Origin: Rotaria macrura
Taxonomy: Eukaryota > Rotifera > Eurotatoria > Philodinida > Philodinidae
NCBI GenBank assembly: GCA_900239685.1
Contig: OENT01000395.1
Location: forward strand, 1-64,000
Direction of reading: 5' to 3'
Length of the DNA stretch: 64,000 bases
The translations under genes and the position numbers were made by a program. Below are positions 1-11,360 of this stretch, in pieces. The notes under the pieces are model-generated. The model ran no database searches. It was given only the letters and a program-made list of their open reading frames with translations, and was not told the origin of the DNA. The first letter of the stretch is position 1, and each line of letters begins with the position of its first letter.

Positions 1-71
1 CCGTATCCAGGCCTAAATATACCGTATTTTAGCCGAATACGGTCGTATACGTACCGTATTGTTCCACCTGG
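1..71. repeat. CCGTAT/ATACGG palindromic repeat patch
   Basis: The first 71 bases carry the hexamer CCGTAT at 1, 22 and 53, its reverse complement ATACGG at 37, and the palindrome CGTATACG at 44. The patch ends in CCACCTG, which reads CAGGTGG on the other strand. This could be the end of a short inverted-repeat transposon cut by the window edge, but no partner end or target duplication is visible. Confidence 0.4.
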
Positions 72-157
72 GTAATTGAGAAAGGAAAAATTGGTTTGCT
101 TTGAATCAAACTGAAACAATCTACGTACCTATTGTAGGTTCTATAAAAAAAAATGAA

Positions 158-323
158 ATTTCAACCGCTGCCGCGCTGTGGCGCGACGATAAAAAAGGAA
201 AATTTGCCGCTGCCGCGCTGCGCCGCGACGCCTAAAAACCGAAAGTTGCCGCTGCCGCGCCGCTACCGTCACAGCAGTAGCGGCGCGGCAGCGGTAGCGG
301 CAGCACCGCTATGGACATCTCTG
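158..323. mobile_element. GC-rich tandem repeat, probable hAT-like element end
   Basis: This GC-rich island stands out in an AT-rich region. It holds about three imperfect units of roughly 45 bp, each with the core GCCGCTGCCGCGC, separated by short A-rich spacers. An 18-bp perfect hairpin follows (arms 249-266 and 277-294, loop 267-276). The island ends in GGACATCTCTG, which reads CAGAGATGTCC from the other side; CAGAG starts are typical of hAT transposons. I find no matching left end and no copy of the following octamer upstream, so the element is truncated or the call is wrong. The open frame through the island is composition-driven and not a gene. Confidence 0.45.
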
Positions 324-2405
324 AACCACACCCACACCCTGTTTCGAAAACCAACCGCGACACTATCGAAGTAAATGAACAGAAAAAACGATTATTTTCA
401 TTCATTTAGTGGATTTGTAATATTCCATTTTAAATTCAATGAATATCCATTAAAACTATAAGTATACTTATATAGAAATGATCGCACAAAATTTTGCTTG
501 GTCCTTCAACACAAGTTTACGTTGATTCTACAGACTATAATGGATCCCTCTTCGCAAGAAGTCATATCACATATCTCGAGAATCTTTCACTAAAAATGTT
601 TTCAGTAGCATTTTATGCATCAGATAGAAGTTTTGATGCTTGCAAAAGAAAAAGGACAAGTCTAAACTTTTTTATGAGCGTCGTGAAAACAAGCTTCCCT
701 TCAAAATCACTTTTACTGTGTTTCGATAACTATTTTACAGAAAGACTTACACGAATTCAAATGTAACCCTTACTGAAGCTATGGCTAAATATTCATGTAC
801 ACATACATTTTTATAGCTACATAATCAGTTTAAAAATCAATTATTTTAAAAAAATTGATATTTGTAACTAGGTATTTTATCATTTGGTAATTATCAACGG
901 TACTTCGACGGTATCTACATCATACAGTTTACTGTCGTGCATATTCGCATTAGATGTTGTATTCCGTCATTTTAACATTTTAATCGAATGACAAAATTTG
1001 TCTTGGAAATGCTTTTATTCGTTTATCTATGACATGATTGTTTTATATGTGTGAAGGAGAATGAGGCATGATACAGGGAAACGGTTTGATTGCCGAAAAG
1101 ATGATCATAGAACCTGGAAACCTCCGAGAATGGGGATTTTTTAAAATTCTTTTTATGGCTATTTTCCTAATAAATATGCGATTCCGCCTAGAAACAAATG
1201 AGAATCCAATGGTAAAGGATACTCTTTCCCAAAACCATCTGTCTAAGAAAAAGGAACCGTATGCACAATTCATAATCAGAGGCAGCGACGAAAAGGAATA
1301 AAATACTCAATGAGCTACTATTGATTGACATAGTTTTGGGAACCTTTCATTCTGAACAGTAGTACGATGATAAGACTTAAAATGTTCTGGTCTTAATTGA
1401 AATTCCTGTTTTTTTTTCTCAAAACATGTCTGCTGAGTATTTTCTTGATTTTTCGAGCATAGACCACTGCGACATCTGTATGCATTTGAACTTACTTTTT
1501 GTTACAGAGCATGTGAGCTACGGCATTCGAAATGTAGTCTAAAGTCCAGATATGTGTAAAGGACGGGAAAAGAGTATATGTAGTTTTACAATACTACATT
1601 TTAACTTTTTTGACTTTCGATAAGCACTCGGACAATAAACGGTATGATTCAATCTAAAATCGAACCCAATAACAGATAACTGGTTACTCGGAATTCGGCT
1701 CTTATCATTGATTTCTGAATGAAATTTTAATCATCGAAAATCCAAGGAAGTAAAAAATTTAGTATTGTAACCGTAAATGTATCAAATTACATATTTTATT
1801 TGTGGTATCACTAAAATATAAAGATTCGATTTGACGTTAATTAAAAACTTGAACTAAATGACGAACATAATTGTACAGTTAGCAGTTTCATTAAAACTAA
1901 ATAGATCAATGCATAACCATAGAGGTAATGGTTAATTGCATACATGATTTTCTAATGTAAACCACGACCATGACTTTGACTAACCGTATTTATCGCTGGA
2001 ACTTTACCGTATGCAATTGTTTACTAAAATTGAGTGTGGATATGGCAATCGTTGAGTTTGAAACGCCTAATACACTCATGCTCATGATCAGCCGAGTAAA
2101 AGGACCTTGTGAACCAACAATTTTTTGTGAAGGTTAATAGAGATGAAATTTCGAAATGAATTGTTCGCTTTTGTCAACATCTTGAGAAAGTGAACTGAAT
2201 TAGATGATTCATTCATAAGAATCAATAAGAAAGCTAAATAACAAATGTTCAAAATATCAAAAATTCAAAAATGCATATTCATTTCTTTCAGAGAGACATA
2301 TCGCATGATAGCCAACAGATCGTATTGTTATAGAGCAGAGATGATATGCGTATAAGCAGAAAACATTTAAGCCTAGTTCAATGTCAAGAATAGTCCTAAT
2401 GATAC
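324..2405. other. Intergenic, no gene seen
   Basis: About 2 kb of AT-rich sequence. Short open frames at 494-766 and 1043-1301 (the latter open on both strands) have no recognisable motif, no supporting splice sites and no second exon. I see no RNA gene or repeat. Confidence 0.6.
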
Positions 2406-4265
2406 TCACACCGTATCTCGAACATTTCTGATTTTCGTCGATGTTACTATATTTAAAATACTGTTATGAGTATCAGCGAACCATAAATTTAAGCAATAAT
2501 TTTGTTCTAAGTATGAAAAATCACGACCTTCATTTGACAACCATTTGATAACTCTTTGAAACGATACCAATGACGAATGGCGGAAATAAAATGTAGCACT
2601 GGTTAAGTGCCAAGCTCTTGTAAGAATATCGATAATATCAACATCACCAGTCACCCAAACTTGTAGATATTTTAAATTCGTAGGCAATATCGAATACACC
2701 TGTTCCATAGATAAAATTGGCCAACCATCAAACTGAGAATGAGACAATGTGAGTGATTGAAGGTTACATATTTGTTGTAGTGTTGCGGCAATATTCGTTA
2801 TCGTATTCGGTGATGAACAAAAATTTCGATCGAACTCAAGCCGTACATCACGGAGATGTGACAAATCAATCAAAATCGATAAGAACTCAATAGAATTAAG
2901 TGACCATTCTGTATCGAGTCGAATTATGAGTTCCGTTGCTTTATCGAACAATGGGTGGTGTCTTCTAGAACTCTAAAAGTATATAAAAATGACACATTAA
3001 CTTATCAATCGTAATGGTTTCATTCTGAGTCGGAACATGAGAAGTAGCTACTATGAATTTGAAAATCAGATGACAAGTACCTGTTCTACATCATGTGACT
3101 GAGAATTCATGAGAATTTTCAATGTCGTTTCTAAGCAACGCACACTGTCCATGGTTTGTGGTGCACCAAACGAGGTGAATGATATTCGATCTTCATCGGA
3201 AAAGTACTGAAAGTAAGGGCGACAAAGTGGTACAGAATAGATTCTGGTTTTCTTGGAAATTTTATAGTGATCACAAGTGATATACCATAGTTTCTTTTCG
3301 AGCCAGAATGGTGTCAAGTATGAAGAGATGAGAGTTTTCAATTCATCGACAGAGTTGATTACATTATTACAATCTCCATGAAAGAAAAATTCGAATTGTT
3401 TCAAGAGAGGAAGTTTTTCTTCGATAAATTGTTCCCATCTAGAACCATCAACGAAAAGATTTGATGCATAGGGTGAAATCAAAAGGCGAAATCGAGTGAG
3501 TGAAGGTGTTAAGCAAAGTATTGCTTGAATTTGATCCATCGACCTTTCACTGTTAATGATGGATAACGACATGAGTTGGTCATAAGTAACCAAAGGCATC
3601 ATATAATTGACAAGATCGGCATTGAAATGTAATAAATCGTCCACAAGCAATGTCTGGAGTTGACTACAATATTGCAGAATACTTCGATATTGTACATATG
3701 TGCATCTACCTAGCGTAAGACGTTGGATTCTATATTGAATTGGTTGTGAGAAGATATCAATGCCGAGTGTGTAGCTCTTCAATGTGAACTGACGAAGTGA
3801 ATGTCGACTAAGCGTTCTCATGAGCATGTGTCCATCTTCATCACTTAATTTTTCTCTCGGATATAGAATCAAAGAAGAAATAGGACAAGCGAAAGAATCG
3901 TTTAATATACGACTAAAGCTATTTGGTCCAATCTGTCGTAGTATTAATGTTTGAAGACGAGTAAATTGAAAGATGCTAAACATTGCAACGAACAAATCGA
4001 TTTGACCTGGAGTCTGATAATCATCGGAAAGCGTGAGAGAGACGACATCATCAGGACGAACAAGATGACAAATGAGATGGAATTCGTTTTTCGATAGACC
4101 ACTCAAATTCAAATCGTAACGATTATAGGCTTCAGTGATAATTCGAAGTCGTGTGCAAACGTTGCGTAGGGACAACAAAATCGTTTTCACGTCAACATAG
4201 TCGAAGATCCGAAATAATACTTCAGTTGGAAGATTAAGAAAGATAGCATTGGACTCGATCGACAT
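2406..4265 (-). CDS. F-box protein, two exons
   Basis: The model is complement join(2406..2972, 3081..4265), 583 residues. An N-terminal F-box at about residues 8-50 (FLNLPTEVLFRIFDYVD, then LRNVCTRLR) should bind Skp1 and make this the substrate receptor of an SCF ubiquitin ligase. The remaining 530 residues are leucine-rich and probably form an irregular repeat scaffold, but I cannot mark regular LRRs. Exon 1 ends in phase 0 at a GAACAG|GTACTT donor, and exon 2 begins after a CTTTTAG acceptor in the same frame. The 108-bp intron would otherwise bring a stop four codons past the donor. The stop TGA lies inside a strong GTGAGT donor-like sequence, so a further 3' exon is possible. Large families of this architecture are typical of bdelloid rotifers. 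The substrate is unknown. Confidence 0.8.
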
Positions 4266-7200
4266 TATCTTTAGTTCTTTTGTAAAGACTACGTAAGGTA
4301 ATGGTTACCTATCTAGTTTGCAAGAACACAACAAGTTGGCTAATTATTCTTACTTCTCAAGTTTACTCATTCGTGGAAACAAGTAACGAATCAGGATTTT
4401 ATCAAGCATCATAAAGGAGACTAGAGCATAATCTACAAAACTTACAATATGGTAGAACTGGCCAGGTCCATATCATCCATTTTCGAGGCAACTGGCTGTT
4501 CTTTTTAAAGTTCCTTCAGTCTGTATCAGTTGAAAAAGAACACTGATGACAAATTCTTCATTAAATATTGTCTCATTATAATCCGCATAATTTATGTGGC
4601 ACAAAACGAAAATAGGAGTAATCAAATCAATGCTGCTATTGTAAAATACGTCGTGCTACCATAAGAAAAACGTCAAGTTTTCATAATCAGAAACTTATAA
4701 CCATTAATGTATATTAAAAAAAGAAGAACATCACATCATTATTTCGTTTAAGATTATTCGTCTTCGTAGATTATATGAAAATACAAACTTTAGTTTCTGG
4801 AACAAATTCTAAAATTTGACCGTTCTGATATATCATCTACGGAATGAGTACTCTCTGATCTTGCTGTATTTTAGCACAAAATCATAGAAATTTACTATTA
4901 AGATTCCTAAAAAAATCCATATTAATTAACATTTGCTTAAAGTGAGAAGGTTCCACACTGAAATTCATCATTGAGAAATAAAGTATATCAAATCAATAAT
5001 GAAAATATTCGGTGATCGATACTCTATCCCATAACCATTGTTTTATCTCGCGCTAAAATATATGGCGTGTGAAACTATGAAGCATTTTCCTGAGCCTCAC
5101 TACATACACGTGTATAGACTTAGAACGTATTAACTTATCGCATAATAAATATAAGTCAACTTTGATTAGCACTATAGTACACAAGTCAAAGAAGGCTTTT
5201 AAAGAAATTATTCGAATTGATTATGTATTGGGTGTGGTGAAAAGCAAAATACCCACACCCACTTTTCCCAAATTAGATAACGATCGATAATTAATTTGAA
5301 AATTACTTTTGTTGAAAGTAAGACATTCATTCATAACAATCACGTTAAACAATGTTATATTCGTCACGAATATGATTTCGGTGACTCGAATAACTTGGTC
5401 TAACTGTATATTTTTACTAGCTGACACCAGCGACAACTGTCGTGCGTCTTCGTCTCCAAGCTTCGTACAATCTACTCAAGAAAAGAATCATTCCTACTAG
5501 AGGGCCTGATCAGGTCCCATCGGTTTTCACCAAGATTCCAATGAGTAATCGTCAGATCCCTGGTATCAGAATAAAAGAGCAAAGATTTTGGAAACTATCT
5601 TCAAGTGCAGGTCCACATTCCATAAATATGATTGAATCCTGACGAGCATGAGTAATCAGAGCATACGATATCTTAACAGCTGTGTCCGATGGACACGGAG
5701 GATTTCAACGACAATTTTTCAAAACATTTCTCAGTTAAATGCTAATGTGTCTTGAATAACATGCAATAGAATAGCATAACTTTTTGCATGGTACATCTAA
5801 AGATGCTTGTTGTATCCTATTCGAAACATATCGAAACTTGACAGTAGAAACAGATTTTCAGCATTCGACACTCGAATCCTATGCTGACTCCTCAACCTGG
5901 CGCGATCCCATAGGATCTGTGTCCAACAGTAGGATCATATCACTATCCGTTAGGACACGGTATTGGATTCAATCATCGAAGTGTCGATGAACTGTTGTTT
6001 GCTTTGTGAAATTTCTTTGCTATTCAAGTTCAGATTCTCAGGAAAATCAACGATGAAAATAGAGAGTAATCAAATTACTAGTAGGCATTCGTTTCTTTCA
6101 CCAATCATTTCACTTTCCATTTTAATTATCTAGAGGTAGATATAAAGAATGAAAATACAATTCATATAGATTGTCTTTTTTTATGATTTTCTTCTTAAAC
6201 AATTATTTTCGAATGAATAAATTCGAATATTTTATATATTAGTAATCATTTTGAAGATTTCATAAAAACTTGAAAGCATATTCTATGACATTGAAAATGA
6301 AATAATTATTCAAATTACATTTCTTCATAGTGTCATTCCTAGATCGATACTCTACGTTCATTCAAAGGATGAAACCTGAATTAAATATTTATTCACTCTA
6401 TAACTAAGACAATCGAAATCACATTTACTAAACTGTTTTCATTTATTCATAAGAAGTTTGAACCATACAGAGCTAGATTCAATTATATAAAGCCTTTTTA
6501 TTGCCATTTATGTTCTTTCTGATCGAACAAAGAAAATTTTCTTGCACCATTCTTTTATGCATTAAGATCTGTTGTTAATAATACACAAATAGATGTCTAA
6601 TAGAATAGAATAGAGTACAGAATCACTGAACCATTTACAGATAAAATATGTCTGCAGTTTAAAGAGTATTCATTTGTTTCCAATAGATTTTATCAAAAAC
6701 TAACGTATAGAATTTTGAATTTTTTCTGATTAACAAAAACTAAAATATTCTACAGTTAAATGTCAATCAAATTTCTTTATAATGTGAATCATCGAATACA
6801 GAATAATAATTGGTTATTGTTACAATAGAAAACAATTATTTTCGCAATAGTAGTCGTACTGAGATAAATAATATAACGTGTCTTTTGTACTTAGTAGCAT
6901 TAGTGATTGTTGGCTTTTTCTTTTATTCAATTCATCGGAAGATCGTTGAACTCGAATATTTTCTTCGTATTTTTGTTCTATGTTGATAAATTTGATCAAA
7001 ATCCATAAATTTACTTGATTGAAATATGTGTACAATAATTTATTCTTTTATAATAATCGACAATTATTGGTTGTGGATGTTTCTTGTTTTCAACCAAACG
7101 TCCGTCGTACGCCCCGAACCCGCTTACTAATCGTGCAACAATATTATCTATATGACACGTTTCCTTTCTGTTATTCTTATGACATGCATCTCTTCATGCT

Positions 7201-8450
7201 ATATGAACTGAACGTCTATCAAATATTGATGAAACAAAATAGGAACACGTGTTAAAATTGAAGAAAGATATTGAATATTTAAAGAATCGTACGTGTTTTT
7301 TTAGATACAGCATTTTTCATTCTGCTATGTCGCAACGAATAGAACCAGTTTTCTATTGATTGAATGTGACCATAGTCGATAATGATTTCCGACAATATAA
7401 AATATGCGATGATCTCTAATTTCTGCTTTCATCACTATTGGACATATAATCAGAAATGGAAAAACAATGAGGAATCATTTTTACGAAAATATGTTTGTTT
7501 CGTCAAAAATTTAGTCAGTTCTTGAATCGAGAAAAATTTTACGTCGTAAAATAAATGAAGACGTATCACTCAAGAAAACACAAATGAAAAGTATTCGTTC
7601 ATTATTGAATAAATGTCTGATTAAGGAACGTCATACAAAATGAATAACAATGCATATTGTAAAAGTCTACCATGTCATATGGAACGTCTTTCCATCAGCA
7701 ACCACAAATCAGCAAAGAAGTTTATGCATGCATAAAATATTAGTATTATTATTGTTGTTGTTTAATCTGTCAATAAATAGTTAACACGATCTTTTAAGTG
7801 TTAACAACTTCTTAAGTAAATGTTTACTGTCTTATATAATTTAAACAGCTCTTTTTTTATTGATGTTGTATGATAAATGCAGCTTGTCTAATCATCATCA
7901 TCTTATGAAATAAAAAAGGAATTAATGAGATGAAAATATTTATTTTGAATATTCATAAATGTAATAGTGAAAAGAATGATTGAAAATAAAGAAAAACATC
8001 GAGTTCACTGAAAAATATCCTAATTATCAAGTAGCGGCCCCTGTCTTCCCATTTGCAAGTCAAACTATAAATTCAGCTTCTCAATGAGATTATTCTTCCA
8101 ATAGTATTGTCATTTGAAAAGATGTCAAAGCACGTAGAGGCAGAATGATACATGAAGATTTGTTATGAGTAGAGACCAATGAGGGTGAAGATCCTATTAA
8201 TCAACAAAATAAAAAGCAAATATTGATCTGCTAGTCTCATCATGGAATCGCATTAATAGAAATTCCATCATCGCAGTTTGCCATTCGTGTCGGCAAACAC
8301 AATATTCATCACATATGTTGCTAACAACGTCAAAGAAAGAATTTATATGAACAGGATGACGTTGTTATTTCCCTCTTCTTTTTTTTATTCAGATAATATC
8401 AAGCTATAATTCAAAAGTCATCGACATAACTCTTCATATTTATTATCGAA
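4266..8450. other. Intergenic, no gene supported
   Basis: This 4.2-kb gap separates the divergently oriented F-box gene (-) and SNAP-25 gene (+), so it should hold both promoters. The stretch 5440-6000 is less AT-rich than its surroundings and has several short open frames, but none shows a family motif across more than a few residues. A pyrimidine-rich acceptor (TTTTTTATTCAG, ending at 8392) lies 58 bp before the SNAP-25 start and may be a 5' UTR intron end or a trans-splice acceptor. Confidence 0.5.
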
Positions 8451-11360
8451 ATGAACGACGAAACTATGCGCAATGAATTAACATCGATTCAGACGCAGAT
8501 GAATCAAACAACGAATGAAGTAAATTGTTTAGTTTTCATTCTTTTCATAATTGATTACTTGATATTATGAGACGAGTAGTTTAAGTAGTAACGATAATAG
8601 CAGCGAAAAAGAAAAAACAATCTGCCGAAGGCGTTACGTTTTTCTTCTCCGATTATTAAGAGTGGAAATTGAATCAGAAAGGGTAATTTAGAATTCTCAT
8701 ATGCTTTATTGTCTCTATATTTACTCACTTACGTAGGGAAAATATTGAACAATTCTCGATCTCATTCCTTTTCGTTCTTCTTCTATTCAAGGATTGCTTT
8801 TGTATGAATTTGCATACATGTGACACTTGCCGTATTTCTTGCTTTCCTTTTATCACCAGGAAAAGAAAATTTTTGATCTAGACAATAATTAGAATGGAAA
8901 CCTTGGTAGTATTTCCTCTTTTATTTCTAAAAAGAATAAAAGACTAATAGTAAAAAGAAAAAAGAAAAGAAACAATTTAGTAATTTTTTCTTTTGGTCAT
9001 ATGGCTACTGTGTATGTGTCAATTCCTGTCTATCCAGGCCATTCACTATTGAGGAATCAAAGAAGAAATGGGAAGGAAGGAATTGAATTCAAGTTGATTT
9101 CTTCTACAAAAGGAAGAACCAGTCAGACATGACTTCATCTTTGTTACTAAATGGATCTCACTATAATCATTGAGAAGAACGATGACGATTTTCGGAAATG
9201 AAGAACTCATTTTTGTTTCTTTTTCTGCTTTCTATAATATGCCTATAAAAAAAAAAAAGAAAGAAACTGAGTCGTACTTCTCACTGCTTCATTCTCTGTA
9301 GTTCTAACATCGATCGACAAGGCGCAAACGAGTGAAGTAGTTCGTTTACTATTCTTACTTCTTTTCATAAAACAACTATTGAATGAGTAGAAGTTTTTCT
9401 TCTTCTTGCTTCATTTCTCATAATACTTTAATATATATTCTTTGAAAATGTAAAATCCCCAAAAGAATTTCTTCTCCTCATCCAAACTATGGTATTACCA
9501 TTTACGTCAAATACAAATAATACTAATAATGTTGAAACACCAAGAGCACTTACAGAAGAAGAACAAATTCTCTTGGCTATTGATCAGGGTGTTCATGAGG
9601 TAAACGTATGACGAAATTATTTCAATAGATTAGAGAAACAATGATTTGATTTCATGAATGAATGAACGAAATTTAATAAATAAAGATCAATCATTTTTCA
9701 ATACTTTTATTATTCTAGTCACTGGAATCTACTAGACGTATGCTTACTCTCTGTGAAGAAGTAAGTAATTGTCATGGTCAATTACTCAATGTTCATAATA
9801 GATTCATTTCAATGTAGAGTAAAGAAGCTGGAATTCGAACGTTGGTTATGCTTGACGAACAAGGAGGTGAGTGATTAAATTAATAATTTAGTAAATTTGC
9901 ATATCTCTAATTCATTTAAAGAATGATTGTAATGACATTAATCATTGTCTATCATGACTTTCACCAATAATTTCCATAGAATCATTCAGATAGAAAAAAT
10001 ATTTTCACATGCATGTTAAAAAAAATCTAATCTTTTCGTCAGTTATACATCAACATGTAGTCAATTCATGCAAACAGAAACGTTTTTCAAAACATAGAGT
10101 GTATTGATCATCAAGTTAATATAATGATCTATGCTTATATTTTGTATACAACTTGAAATATAGTGAATCAAGCCATGTGTAAGCAGGGGCGTACCGACCG
10201 GGGGGGGGGGGGCGTAAAGCCCCCCCTGCTTTTGAAAATTTTGTGTTTTTGGTACAAAAAAATTGAAAAAAAGCTCTTTTCTGGGGACTTTAGTTGCTGA
10301 ATTGATATGAATAAAGACCTTACGCTAGAGTCCTGCGGGACAGTCCCGAATCCCGAAAAATCCCTCTTTTCCCGTCCCGCGGGACAAACGGGACTGTCCC
10401 GATAATTCTTCGGGACGGGACAAACGGGAACGGGACTTATGAAAAAAATTCGGGACGGGACAAACGGGATTCGGGACAAATCGAAAGTTTGTCCCGCAGG
10501 ACTCTACCTTACGCCCCCCCCCCCTGCTCTCGAGACTTCGGTACGCCTCTGTGTGTAAGAATGTTTTCAAAGATCGTCATTGAATCATTCATTCATTTAA
10601 AGCATAACCTTTTGTTTTTCAAATGAAATCAATCTATTTAAATTTCATTTTTTTAAGAACAACTGGATGCAATTGATTCCGGCATGGATCGCATAAATAG
10701 TGAAATGCGAGATGCAGAAAAAAATCTTGAAGGCCTCGAAAAATGTTGCGGATTATGTGTACTTCCATGGAAAAGGTAGTATCATTTATTCTGTGATCTG
10801 ATGATCGAATTATCCATCTATTTACATATATATATATATGTATGTGTGTGTGTATCTATGCATTTATTAGATCAAAAAATGTTGAGAAAAGTGCAGCCTA
10901 TAGTAAAACATTCAAGAGTAACGATGATGGAAAAGTAAATTCATCAGGTCCACGACAAATTGTCGGACAGAATGGTATCGGACCTAGTTCTGGTTATATT
11001 CAAAAGTAATTTTGAACTCTAGAAAAACAACAACTTATATTTGAATATTTTCGTTTCGTTTGTTTTTATTCATATTAAGAATAACAAATGATGCTAGAGA
11101 AAATGAAATGGAAGAAAATCTTCAACAAGTCAGTACAGTGATTGGAAATTTAAGAAATATGGCTTGTGATATGGGCAATGAAATATCAAATCAAAATGGT
11201 CAAATTGATCGTATCAAGGGCAAAGTAAGTTTGAAACTAAGTACAGAGATTTTCATTGATTCGACATGCTTTTATTTTGTTTCTTTTCCTACAGACCGAT
11301 ATAAGTCATATTCGTATTCAACAAGCTAATACACGAGCACAGACTCTACTGAAAAGTTAA
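8451..11360 (+). CDS. SNAP25: SNAP-25 (synaptosomal-associated protein 25)
   Basis: The model is join(8451..8519, 9719..9760, 9818..9866, 10658..10775, 10871..11005, 11080..11224, 11295..11360), 207 residues, against 206 in mammals. This Qb+Qc SNARE pairs with syntaxin and synaptobrevin to drive vesicle fusion at the plasma membrane. The Qb helix carries ESTRRML and [17 protein letters not shown]. The membrane-anchoring cysteine cluster is [10 protein letters not shown] (Cys 83, 84, 87): three cysteines, one fewer than vertebrate SNAP-25, and presumably palmitoylated. The Qc helix runs from [14 protein letters not shown] through [12 protein letters not shown] to QIDRI, with the ionic-layer glutamine present. 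All seven exons join in frame with GT-AG sites. Intron 3 (791 bp) is enlarged by nested transposons. Its place in the family is secure; orthology to SNAP-25 rather than SNAP-23 follows from overall resemblance. Confidence 0.95.
9489..9599 (+). CDS. SNAP25: Alternative first coding exon of SNAP-25
   Basis: A second ATG-initiated exon of 37 codons ends in GTTCATGAG|GTAAAC in phase 0, the same phase as the exon at 8451-8519, so it can splice to the common exon at 9719. It would give a 221-residue isoform with an Asn/Thr-rich start ([20 protein letters not shown]) followed by [10 protein letters not shown], which takes the place of the first heptads of the Qb helix. No acceptor AG with a pyrimidine tract directly precedes its ATG, so it is more likely an alternative promoter exon than a cassette exon. 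Transcript data would settle which is used. Confidence 0.7.
10184..10551. mobile_element. hAT-type MITE (outer element of a nested pair)
   Basis: The ends CAGGGGCGTACCGA (10184-10197) and TCGGTACGCCTCTG (10538-10551) are inverted copies with one mismatch in 14. They are flanked by exact 8-bp duplications TGTGTAAG at 10176-10183 and 10552-10559. CAGRG ends with 8-bp duplications are the hAT superfamily signature. G- and C-homopolymer tracts lie just inside each end. Without the nested insertion and its duplication the element is about 179 bp and non-coding. It sits in intron 3 of SNAP-25. Confidence 0.88.
10326..10506. mobile_element. GGGAC-rich hAT-type MITE nested in the outer element
   Basis: Perfect 16-bp inverted ends TAGAGTCCTGCGGGAC (10326-10341 and 10491-10506) are flanked by exact 8-bp duplications CCTTACGC at 10318-10325 and 10507-10514. 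The interior is made of GGGAC/GTCCC repeats such as CGGGACGGGACAAACGGGA. The element inserted into the 10184-10551 MITE and is therefore the younger of the two. Its ends match those of the 42713-43615 element at 13 of 16 positions, so both belong to one family. Confidence 0.9.
10826..10854. repeat. TA/TG microsatellite in a SNAP-25 intron
   Basis: An alternating (AT)n tract runs into (GT)n between the exons ending at 10775 and starting at 10871. It is a simple repeat with no further feature. Confidence 0.8.

Noticed and set aside
153-374. Pro/Arg/Ala-rich open frame
   Set aside because: It is produced by the GC-rich repeat units and is not coding.
5651-5735. Plus-strand reading containing AVSDGHGG, recalling the PP2C phosphatase DGHGG motif
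   Set aside because: The frame closes soon after and neither side gives any other PP2C motif in any frame, so the five-residue match is probably chance.
10168-10570. Ser/Arg/Pro-rich open frames on the minus strand
   Set aside because: They run through GGGAC repeats and across transposon boundaries, so they follow from composition.
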